Shown here one piece after another: positions 1 through 5,133 of a stretch of DNA of 12,441 nucleotides (its first letter is position 1; each line of letters begins with the position of its first letter). The notes beneath the pieces were generated by a model. The model was not told where the DNA came from, did no database searches, and saw nothing but the letters and a program-made list of their open reading frames with translations. Origin of the DNA: Syntrophaceae bacterium UBA2192 (GTDB taxonomy: Bacteria; Desulfobacterota; Syntrophia; Syntrophales; UBA2192); assembly GCA_002327315.1 (NCBI GenBank), contig DCVI01000126.1:1-12441 (forward strand), in the 5' to 3' direction. The translations under genes were made by a program, and so were the position numbers.

Positions 1-8
1 GTTTCACG

Positions 9-70
9 GGCGCTTTCTCCTTTCAGGGTGGGTTTGTGCAAAACCCTTGTAAAGGAAAAGCGCCTTTTTT
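9..70 (+). terminator. Intrinsic terminator reading rightward, from a gene left of the window
   Basis: A long imperfect stem pairs 9-23 (GGCGCTTTCTCCTTT) with 51-64 (AAAGGAAAAGCGCC). An inner stem (GGGTTT/AAACCC) lies inside it, and six T residues follow at 65-70. The T tract lies on the plus-strand side only, so it fits termination of a plus-strand transcript entering from the left, facing the minus-strand ORF at 85-210. Read on the minus strand, the same hairpin would bury a Shine-Dalgarno-like AAAGGAG that lies nine bases before a GTG codon (5-7), so a translational role for a leftward gene cannot be excluded. Confidence 0.65.
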
Positions 71-84
71 ACTACCTGGAGAGT

Positions 85-210
85 TCACACAAGATTTTTT
101 ACACTACCATTGCCCGGACCGAGTGTTGCTGTGATATCGGCACTTGATGGCGATGCAACTGTCAGCATGGTCAACAGGCCGATCATCACAAAGAAGCCTC
201 TTACTCTCAT
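85..210 (-). CDS. Short ORF with signal peptide (41 aa); truncated exported protein or leader peptide
   Basis: The ORF starts at the ATG at 210 behind a strong ribosome binding site (AAGGAGG, five bases of spacing). It encodes a basic start (MRVRG), a hydrophobic stretch of about 15 residues, and a plausible signal-peptidase site after SSA (SPSSA-DITA). Only about 17 residues follow before a TGA. I do not recognise a family. Its control region is a diverged duplicate of that of the PEP-CTERM gene at 723-1553, so it probably began as a second gene for a PEP-CTERM or related exported protein. Reading on past the stop reveals no PEP-CTERM tail. It is either a remnant with intact expression signals or a genuine short secreted/leader peptide. 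An in-frame ATG at 303 would extend it through the conserved leader and lacks support. Confidence 0.45.
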   Translation of the reverse strand: MRVRGFFVMIGLLTMLTVASPSSADITATLGPGNGSVKNLV

Positions 211-270
211 GTTCTCCTCCTTCTTCCTCATTCGAAATCTTTTTTCTCTCAGTGCAAGGAAAGAAGTTTC

Positions 271-285
271 GCATGCTTTTGACTC
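271..285 (-). promoter_or_regulatory. Conserved leader element, copy 1
   Basis: On the minus strand this reads GAGTCAAAAGCATGC, matching 14 of 15 bases at 1610-1624 in front of the PEP-CTERM gene. It would lie in the 5' untranslated region, between the sigma-54 promoter and the ribosome binding site of the short ORF. The 170-base stretch between ORF and promoter holds no other gene I can see, although scattered further similarity to the second leader is present. Its function is unknown. Confidence 0.4.
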
Positions 286-380
286 TTCCCAGCCACTGAT
301 CACCGGACCCCGCTATCGTCTGCCTAATAAAAATGTACCATTTCTCGCCAAATTTGATGATGCTAATGATATGTTATATT

Positions 381-396
381 AGCAACATGTGTACCG
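381..396 (-). promoter_or_regulatory. Sigma-54 (-24/-12) promoter of the short exported-peptide ORF
   Basis: The minus strand reads CGGTACACATGTTGCT. It has GG at the -24 position and GC at -12, separated by exactly ten bases, close to the RpoN consensus TGGCAC-N5-TTGC. The predicted transcript start is near 370, giving a leader of about 160 nt before the ATG at 210. The same element in the same context precedes the PEP-CTERM gene (1717-1732). RpoN-dependent control of PEP-CTERM genes through PrsK/PrsR-type regulators is known in some bacteria; its application here is inference. Confidence 0.7.
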
Positions 397-450
397 TTTT
401 TCTAACGCATTGATTTAACTTATTTTTTAACATTACCGATCATTTCCAGC

Positions 451-480
451 GACTTACGTTCGTAAAACAGACCGACACCG
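451..480 (-). promoter_or_regulatory. Putative enhancer-binding-protein site (UAS), copy 1
   Basis: This 30-base block begins 56 bases upstream of the -24 GG. It shares GACTT-N6-GTAAA-N3-GACCGACACC (plus-strand reading) with 1787-1816, which sits at exactly the same distance from the second promoter. It contains the dyad TTACGTTCGTAA at 454-465. Position and spacing fit an upstream activator site for a sigma-54 activator such as PrsR; the protein itself is not in the window. Weaker similarity continues outward, with 544-582 resembling 1881-1920. The remaining AT-rich bases up to about 660 hold no recognisable gene. Confidence 0.55.
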
Positions 481-663
481 ATCATGGTCGAGCATGGGTT
501 ATAAAAGTCTATGTATTTGTTTATATTTGATATTATCTTTAACGGGTAATCTGTAATGAAAAGCGACGATTTGTGGAATTTTACCATCATAAGGGCTACA
601 GACAGTTCAACGGATACAATTTATTTTGCTATTTGTTTAATTTTTTATGCGCTGAACTCATAC

Positions 664-694
664 AAGAAGGCAGGGCGTTCGGCCCTGCCTTCTT
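664..694 (-). terminator. Hairpin terminator of the PEP-CTERM gene
   Basis: A perfect 13-bp stem pairs AAGAAGGCAGGGC (664-676) with GCCCTGCCTTCTT (682-694) around a 5-base loop. It sits about 28 bases beyond the stop codon of the minus-strand PEP-CTERM gene. The T-rich tails are short (TTCTTG on minus, TTCTTTG on plus), so it may work in either direction. Confidence 0.7.
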
Positions 695-722
695 TGTATT
701 TCACTGCGCTATGAAGCTGTCT

Positions 723-1553
723 TTATTTTCTGAATCGCCGCGCCCCTGCCAGGCCGAGAATGCCGAAGCCGAGGAGCAGCATGGTGGCGGGTTCGGGAAC
801 CTGCTGGTTCGGTGCCTCATCTTTATTATTGGCATAACCCTGGACTTGCGCCCATTCGTAAAAATAGTATCTCTCGCCATTTTCTGCGTTTACGGGTATG
901 ACCGCTTGCGCTAAACTCAAAGTGCCAGTACGTGACTCAGAAACATTGACATCACCATAGAGTGATGGACCTCCAATATTTACCTCAGTCTGCCCTATTA
1001 TTGAACCAGCCGCATCAAATATCCAAAAAAAGACCTTCGCCTCTGTCCAAATATAACCTCCCGGTCCAGTATTTAGTTTTTTCCAAAATAAATCGTAATC
1101 TGCACTAAATGTGATCGTCCCTTCTTCCAATGGCCGGAATTCACCGTACAGAGCTGCCCACCCCCAACTCTCTACGTCATAAGGAACATTTATCATTCCA
1201 TTTGCCGTTGCCCTCAAGCCCGAATTATTTATGAGACCTTCGCCTGCGGCACTTTTGCTCGAATCGCCCTGAGATGACGCAGAACTCGTAGGACCTGTCC
1301 AACCAGAAGCCGCAGCATATCCACTGCTTGGATTGTTAATAGAGATTGGTGGATTAGAAAAATCGTTAAGATATGACCAAGACTGTGATCTGCTTTCTTG
1401 GCTAATCCAGTCTACAGCAACTCCGCTCACATTGACTCCCGTGATTGTAGCGCTCATTTCATAACTGAGCGGGTAAGCCTGGGCTGAATTGAATGAAAAG
1501 CACATGAAGCTCAGAATTACCAACGTTAGCAAAAGCGGCGAATGCTTTTTCAT
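723..1553 (-). CDS. PEP-CTERM sorting domain protein (exported, exosortase substrate)
   Basis: The protein is about 276 residues long. It has an N-terminal signal peptide (MKKHSP, hydrophobic core, cleavage near SAQA-YPLS) and a Ser/Gly/Asn-rich middle region of unknown fold. The C-terminal sorting signal is textbook: VPEPATM, then a hydrophobic segment (LLLGFGILGLAGA), then the basic tail RRFRK. Such proteins are processed by exosortase in the inner membrane and delivered to the surface, often alongside exopolysaccharide and floc formation. No exosortase or polysaccharide gene is in the window. The start is chosen at the second of two adjacent ATGs (1554-1556 and 1551-1553) because AAGGAG lies six bases before it. 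A longer frame to 1745 runs through the leader and promoter and is not translated in my view. The gene is more AT-rich than its neighbours, which hints at transfer or fast divergence. Confidence 0.9.
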   Translation of the reverse strand: MKKHSPLLLTLVILSFMCFSFNSAQAYPLSYEMSATITGVNVSGVAVDWISQESRSQSWSYLNDFSNPPISINNPSSGYAAASGWTGPTSSASSQGDSSKSAAGEGLINNSGLRATANGMINVPYDVESWGWAALYGEFRPLEEGTITFSADYDLFWKKLNTGPGGYIWTEAKVFFWIFDAAGSIIGQTEVNIGGPSLYGDVNVSESRTGTLSLAQAVIPVNAENGERYYFYEWAQVQGYANNKDEAPNQQVPEPATMLLLGFGILGLAGARRFRK

Positions 1554-1609
1554 CATAGACTCCTTAATGAGACTTTCCTTTTTGCACGAAAATAATGGAA
1601 GAAAGGCAA

Positions 1610-1624
1610 GCATGCTCTTGACTC
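1610..1624 (-). promoter_or_regulatory. Conserved leader element, copy 2
   Basis: On the minus strand this reads GAGTCAAGAGCATGC, the partner of 271-285. It lies about 121 bases downstream of the -24 GG, against 124 in copy 1, and so at nearly the same place in the untranslated leader. Nearby similarity between the leaders continues (for example the blocks at about 1660-1700 and 318-356), so the two leaders are diverged duplicates. Confidence 0.4.
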
Positions 1625-1716
1625 GTGCTCTTCCCTTTCCCACCCCCGGTTGCCTCCCGCCTGTTACAAAACTACTGTTTTTCGCTAACTTGGCGGAATT
1701 CCTCGCTCCCCGTATG

Positions 1717-1732
1717 AGCAACTTGCATACCG
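1717..1732 (-). promoter_or_regulatory. Sigma-54 (-24/-12) promoter of the PEP-CTERM gene
   Basis: The minus strand reads CGGTATGCAAGTTGCT. GG and GC are ten bases apart, matching the RpoN promoter pattern and differing at five of 16 positions from the element at 381-396, with all key bases conserved. The transcript would start near 1706, giving a leader of about 150 nt. This promoter also explains why the long open frame reaching 1745 should be trimmed. Confidence 0.75.
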
Positions 1733-1786
1733 TTTTCCGAACCAATTGATATCATTCATATATTTAGATTATCGTTCTTTTTCGGG

Positions 1787-1816
1787 GACTTGCATATGTA
1801 AAGTGGACCGACACCA
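1787..1816 (-). promoter_or_regulatory. Putative enhancer-binding-protein site (UAS), copy 2
   Basis: This block begins 56 bases from the -24 GG at 1731, exactly as in copy 1 (451-480). Conserved parts are GACTT, GTAAA and GACCGACACC, with identical spacing between them. A near-palindrome TTGCATATGTAA covers 1790-1801. It is the likely binding site of the sigma-54 activator shared by both genes. The stretch 1817-1978 is AT-rich and shows only further similarity to 481-600; no gene is seen. Confidence 0.55.
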
Positions 1817-1978
1817 ATAGTGGAAAGCACTTCAATTATTGCTCTTATATCTTTAATTTTATTGCTTATTATCAAATTTTGGGGATTTGTAAGAAGAACT
1901 GACAATCTGTGGATAACTTTCGTCGAATGAAACGGAATTTAGATAACCTACGATAAAAGTATGAGAAAATATTTTAAG

Positions 1979-2071
1979 GTCATTGCGAGAAGTGCCAGCG
2001 ACGAAGCAATCTCATAACTTATCGTAAATGCTGAGAATGCCACGTCGGCCTGACGGCCTCCTCGCAATGAC
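1979..2071. repeat. 93-bp MITE-like repeat with 11-bp terminal inverted repeats
   Basis: The ends are perfect inverted repeats: GTCATTGCGAG (1979-1989) and CTCGCAATGAC (2061-2071). Inside lie GAAGCAATCT and a GGCC-TGAC-GGCC hairpin. The same ends recur at 3266-3276 and 3286-3296. No coding capacity is present. Repeats beginning CATTGCGAG and containing GAAGCAATCT are frequent between genes in many proteobacterial genomes; their mobilising enzyme, if any, is not in the window. Confidence 0.7.
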
Positions 2072-2089
2072 ACATGTTTTATATTTAAT

Positions 2090-2117
2090 GGTCCCTACCC
2101 CTTCGTCCCTGGTCCCT
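2090..2117. repeat. 4 x 7-bp tandem array at the miaA stop codon
   Basis: Four heptamers with consensus GGTCCCT occupy 2090-2096, 2097-2103, 2104-2110 and 2111-2117; the first and last are identical. The array overlaps the end of miaA: the TAG stop (2095-2097) and the final GPGTKG residues are encoded by it. It is one of the period-7/8 arrays found at most gene junctions in this window. Confidence 0.7.
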
Positions 2118-3033
2118 TTTTAATGATAGCCATTAGCGCCACCTCGTCGGCTCCCTCGATCCAGTGGATCGTGATCCCCCGGCGCTCCATGCCGCGGAAC
2201 CAGGTGTCCTGGCGTTTGGCGAATTGGTGGATTCGGATGTTCAGGGTCTTGAACATTTCATCACGGGTCATCTCACCGCGCATGTAGAGGCTCACGTAGC
2301 GGTACTCCAGCCCCATCTCGTCGAGGCGCTCCCATGAGATGCCTGAATCGTGAAGCCTCTCTACCTCCTCGATCATGCCTTGCTCGAGCCGTTCCCTCAG
2401 GCGCTTCGTGATCCGTTCGCGCAGCACCGCGCGATCCCAGCGGACCCCGATTACCAAGGGTACGATGTCCGGCTTTTCGATCTCTTCCCTCGACCCGTGC
2501 GTTAACGTGTGTTCGGCTATCTCGATGGCTCGTATCAGGCGCTCTCTCCCGGTCAGATCCGTCGTGTTGTGCAGGGCGGGGTTCATGTGAAGGAGTTTCG
2601 CGGCCAACTCCTCCATGCCCAGCTTTCCCAGTTCCTCTCTCAGGGCTGCGTTTTCCGGTACGGGCAGCATCCGGTACTCCCGGAGGATCGACTCGATGTA
2701 GAGGCCCGTCCCGCCCACTACTACCGGCATCATGCCCCGGGCCGTGATCTCCCGGAAGCACTCGTAGAAGCGCTGCTGGAACTCGAATACGCTGAACAGG
2801 TGACCGGGCTCGGCCACGTCGATGAGGTGATAGGGCACGGGCACACCGTCGACGACATACTCCGCAAGATCCTTTCCCGTCCCGATGTCCATGCCGCGGT
2901 AGACCTGGCGCGAGTCGGCGGAGATCAGCTCCGCCCCGATCGCGGCGGCAAGACGCGCAGCAAGCCGCGTCTTGCCCGAGGCCGTGGGCCCGAGGATGAC
3001 GATGAGGTTGTATTTCTCTTTGTCCGGTGTCAT
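2095..3033 (-). CDS. miaA: tRNA dimethylallyltransferase MiaA
   Basis: MiaA transfers the dimethylallyl group of DMAPP to N6 of adenosine 37 in tRNAs that read UNN codons; MiaB usually modifies the product further. It acts in the cytoplasm. Visible motifs, counting from the chosen ATG, are the P-loop GPTASGKT (about 15-22), DSRQVYRGMDIGTGK (about 40-54), the GGTGLYIES segment, RLIRAIEI, GLEYR, and the C-terminal KRQDTWFRG signature. At about 312 residues it is of normal length. DIGTGKDL, where most relatives have GTAKP, marks it as a slightly divergent branch. The start is uncertain: the ATG at 3033 has no clear ribosome binding site, while a TTG at 3051 has GGGGGAG only two bases away. The last residues (GPGTKG) are encoded by a 7-bp tandem array, so the natural C-terminus has been overwritten there. 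The neighbours give no functional link. Confidence 0.95.
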   Translation of the reverse strand: MTPDKEKYNLIVILGPTASGKTRLAARLAAAIGAELISADSRQVYRGMDIGTGKDLAEYVVDGVPVPYHLIDVAEPGHLFSVFEFQQRFYECFREITARGMMPVVVGGTGLYIESILREYRMLPVPENAALREELGKLGMEELAAKLLHMNPALHNTTDLTGRERLIRAIEIAEHTLTHGSREEIEKPDIVPLVIGVRWDRAVLRERITKRLRERLEQGMIEEVERLHDSGISWERLDEMGLEYRYVSLYMRGEMTRDEMFKTLNIRIHQFAKRQDTWFRGMERRGITIHWIEGADEVALMAIIKKGPGTKG

Positions 3034-3050
3034 TGATATCGCTGTAATCA

Positions 3051-3180
3051 AATCTCCCCCTGCCCCCCTTTGTGAAAGGGGGGGGTTTTTGAAGTCATCC
3101 CCCTTTCACAAAGGGGGATTGAGGGGGATTTTCTTCTCTTCACTTAGACACTCAATCACTCAGACACTTAGACACTTCTT
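3051..3180. repeat. Composite repeat: two C/G hairpins plus a 5 x 8-bp array (left copy)
   Basis: Two perfect hairpins with 3-base loops face each other. One pairs CCCCCCTTT with AAAGGGGGG (3063-3083); the other pairs CCCCCTTT with AAAGGGGG (3099-3117). Each is flanked on its outer side by another C5/G5 run, which makes a larger inverted repeat. An octamer array follows, CACTYAGA at 3141, 3149, 3157, 3165 and 3173. A reverse-oriented relative occupies 7141-7264. No gene is present. It may affect transcription around the miaA start. Confidence 0.75.
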
Positions 3181-3238
3181 TATACCTGGGAGATTATGGA
3201 CAGGGTCTCCCCTAGGGCGAGGGGGCCTGTAAGGTGTC

Positions 3239-3345
3239 GCTCTTCGGCTTCTGCCTTTCGGCCTCCTCGCAATGACTCCCTAATTGTCATTGCGAGCAAA
3301 GCGAAGCAATCTGAAGAATTCTTCTCAAACGTGGATTGCCACGCC
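3239..3345. repeat. Two partial CATTGCGAG-type repeat ends, abutted
   Basis: A right end of the 1979-2071 element (CTCGCAATGAC, 3266-3276, preceded by a TCGG..GGCCTC segment) is followed nine bases later by a left end (GTCATTGCGAG, 3286-3296). The left end leads into GAAGCAATCT, a perfect palindrome GAAGAATTCTTC (3313-3324) and GATTGCCACG. A further scrap, CGCAATGACTCC, lies near 3426. The arrangement suggests nested or recombined copies. Apart from repeats, nothing gene-like is seen between 3034 and 3583. Confidence 0.6.
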
Positions 3346-3356
3346 TCAGAACATCC

Positions 3357-3392
3357 ACCCTCACCCCAACCCTCTCCCCTCAAGGGAGAGGG
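3357..3392. repeat. Partial copy of the CCTCTCCCCTCAAGGGAGAG repeat
   Basis: This stretch matches the core of the long direct repeat found at 7305-7482 and 8928-9104: CACCCTCACC, then CCTCTCCCC, TCAAG, GGGAGAGG. The CTCTCCC/GGGAGAG arms form a hairpin. It is more diverged from the two long copies than they are from each other. Confidence 0.6.
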
Positions 3393-3489
3393 AGATTATG
3401 GAAAAGATTTGCTAAAGGGTCGGGTCGCAATGACTCCTTTTCTGTTTTCTGGTCCCGACGCCTGAAGCCGGCGTCCCGATGCGCGAATC

Positions 3490-3537
3490 CTGCCGCTCCG
3501 CGGCAGTTTGCTTTTTGCCTGTTTACGTGTTACTTTT
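3490..3537. repeat. 3-nt-loop hairpin with adjoining T-rich ~7-bp periodic stretch
   Basis: CTGCCGC (3490-3496) and GCGGCAG (3500-3506) form a perfect 7-bp stem around TCC. The following 3507-3537 has a loose 7-bp periodicity (repeated TTTGC and TTAC-like cores). Hairpin plus array is the same architecture as at 7491-7538, 7579-7622, 7670-7714 and 10163-10195. It lies inside the open frame upstream of the MATE start, which supports choosing the later ATG for that gene. Confidence 0.5.
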
Positions 3538-3583
3538 TTTCAGGCCAGTTATATCCGCTTTGGTCGGAACCGTCAAATACCCG

Positions 3584-4957
3584 ATGAAAAAATCGCAACT
3601 CGATCTGCGCAACGAACCCGTCGGATCGCTTCTCTGGAAAATGAGCCTGCCTTCCATCACCGCCATGCTGGTGATGGCTTGCTATAATTTTGTCGACGTC
3701 TTCTGGCTCTCGCGGCTCGGTCCCCAGACCATCGCCGCGGTGACCATCGCCTTCCCCATCCAGATGATCTTCGGCGGGTTCGGGGTGGGAACCGGCGTGG
3801 GCGCCGGCTCTTTCGCGGCCCGCATGTTCGGCGCGGGCGACAACGAAAAAGCGAACCAGACGGCCGGGCAGATCGTCTTTCTCTCGCTTTTCATCAGCGC
3901 CGTGGTCATCGCGCCCGGGCTGATCTTTCACGACGCGATCCTGATACTCTTCGGCGCCACGGAGGAGATCCTCCCGCTTTCGAGAGAGTACTTCATCGTC
4001 TATCTCTTCACTACACCCTGTTTGATCTTCATGATCTCGGCGGGCAATCTCTTCCGCGCCGAAGGGAACCCCAACTACTCCATGTACGCGCTCACGACGG
4101 CGGCGCTCCTCGGGGCCGTCCTGGACCCCTTCCTGATCTTCGGCTGGGGGCCTTTCCCGGAGCTGGGGATCAGCGGCGCGGCGTGGGCAGCGGGCATCTC
4201 CCAACTGGTCACGTGCGTGGTGTCCCTGTGGCTTTTCATGAAGCCGACCTCGTCCTATCGAATCCGCAGGGAGCACCTCGCGCCTAATATCCCCGTCATC
4301 AGGGCCATCTACCGGGTTGGCTTTCCCTCGATGGTCATGAACTTCGTCATCAGCATTGTGCTTACCTTCTACAATCACATCCTGGGCTCTTACGGGCCCG
4401 CGGCGGTGGCAACGCTTGGAATCATCTTCCGCGTCCAGGGGCTCATCATCTGGGTGCTCGTGGGGATCGGGCACGGGGTCATGCCCCTGGTCGGCTTCAA
4501 CTTCGGCGCCCGGCTCTACGGGCGTCTGATCGAGACGGTGAACGTGGCCGTGAAATACGCGGGGATCCTCACGATCGTCAGCTGCGCCTTTCTGCAGATC
4601 TTCGCCGGCCCGCTCATCGGCATTTTCACGAAAGACCCCGAGGTGTTGGCCATCGCCGTTCCTGCGCTGCGGATCTTCGCCCTGTCGCTCCCCTTCGCGG
4701 GTGCGAACTTCACCTGGATCAGCATGTTCAACGGCCTCGGCAAGGGGGTCATCTCCATGTCGCTTCTGCTGCTTCGCGACATCGTGCTCCTCATCCCGCT
4801 TCTGATCCTTCTCTCCATGCAATTCGGTCTCACCGGGGTCTGGGCGGCGCAGCCCATGGCCAATGTCTGCCTCTTTCTCGGCGCATTCTTTCTGACAAAG
4901 CGCGAGTTCCGGAGCTTCCCCGCGAAGGCTGACCCTTCCCCTCCCCCGCCAAAATAA
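3584..4957 (+). CDS. MATE family multidrug/cation antiporter (inner membrane)
   Basis: The protein is about 457 residues and almost wholly hydrophobic, with about twelve membrane segments in two homologous halves, as in MATE transporters (NorM, MepA, DinF relatives). Visible family features are the N-terminal EPVGSLLWKMSLPSITAM segment, YNFVDVFWLSRLGPQTIAAV, and the GNLFRAEGNPNYSM loop after the fourth helix. The second half has VGFPSMVMNFV and GIGHGVMPLVGFNFGA. Such proteins export drugs or metabolites in exchange for Na+ or H+; the substrate cannot be told from sequence. The start at 3584 (MKKSQLDLRNEP) gives the usual family length. The frame is open back to 3479, but that stretch crosses a repeat hairpin, and no strong ribosome binding site marks either start. 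Followed by a hairpin terminator and then the flavoenzyme gene on the same strand, about 180 bases on. Confidence 0.92.
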   Translation: MKKSQLDLRNEPVGSLLWKMSLPSITAMLVMACYNFVDVFWLSRLGPQTIAAVTIAFPIQMIFGGFGVGTGVGAGSFAARMFGAGDNEKANQTAGQIVFLSLFISAVVIAPGLIFHDAILILFGATEEILPLSREYFIVYLFTTPCLIFMISAGNLFRAEGNPNYSMYALTTAALLGAVLDPFLIFGWGPFPELGISGAAWAAGISQLVTCVVSLWLFMKPTSSYRIRREHLAPNIPVIRAIYRVGFPSMVMNFVISIVLTFYNHILGSYGPAAVATLGIIFRVQGLIIWVLVGIGHGVMPLVGFNFGARLYGRLIETVNVAVKYAGILTIVSCAFLQIFAGPLIGIFTKDPEVLAIAVPALRIFALSLPFAGANFTWISMFNGLGKGVISMSLLLLRDIVLLIPLLILLSMQFGLTGVWAAQPMANVCLFLGAFFLTKREFRSFPAKADPSPPPPK

Positions 4958-4981
4958 TCGTTGGGATTTTCCGACGATTTT
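4956..4981 (+). terminator. Probable intrinsic terminator of the MATE gene
   Basis: AATCGTTGG (4956-4964) pairs with CCGACGATT (4971-4979) with a single U-G wobble and a loop of six bases. TTTT follows from 4978. The stem starts within the TAA stop codon. The moderate GC content and short T tract make it a plausible rather than strong terminator. Confidence 0.5.
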
Positions 4982-5001
4982 GTTACATCAATCGGGAAAA
5001 T

Positions 5002-5115
5002 AGTTGACAAGTTTATAAGTTGATGAGTTGATCAGGAAGGACTCACAGAAACGGAATCCGTGTGCCTGACATCTTGATTTCCTTATCAACTTTTTAACTA
5101 ATCAACTTATCAACT
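5002..5115. repeat. Inverted pair of 4 x 8-bp arrays before the flavoenzyme gene
   Basis: Octamers of consensus AGTTGATN start at 5002, 5010, 5018 and 5026. The reverse-complement octamers, consensus TATCAACT, start at 5084, 5092, 5100 and 5108. A 50-base spacer separates the arms. The arms could fold into one long hairpin in RNA or act as a repeated binding site in the promoter region of the gene starting at 5134. Because similar arrays of other sequence occur at most junctions here, a dispersed-repeat origin is more likely than a dedicated operator. Confidence 0.7.
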
Positions 5116-5133
5116 CTCTTCACGGAGGGAATC

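Noticed and set aside
573..914. 113-codon plus-strand open frame spanning the terminator and the end of the PEP-CTERM gene
   Set aside because: It overlaps a strong hairpin and the antisense of the PEP-CTERM coding end; the protein has no recognisable features.
3141..3180. Possible CRISPR array
   Set aside because: Units are 8 bp and contiguous without unique spacers, and no cas genes are present; these are short tandem repeats.
3479..3583. N-terminal extension of the MATE protein
   Set aside because: The extra frame is translated from a repeat hairpin and a periodic T-rich stretch, and normal family length is reached from the ATG at 3584.
3530..4822. 430-codon open frame on the minus strand, antisense to the MATE gene
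   Set aside because: The translation is highly charged and low-complexity (His, Asp, Glu and Arg rich), with no domain. It is the usual shadow of a GC-rich membrane-protein gene in the opposite strand.
5002..5115. Dedicated regulator operator for the flavoenzyme gene
   Set aside because: The inverted octamer arrays look operator-like, but equivalent arrays of other sequence lie at most junctions, so a specific regulatory role is not supported.
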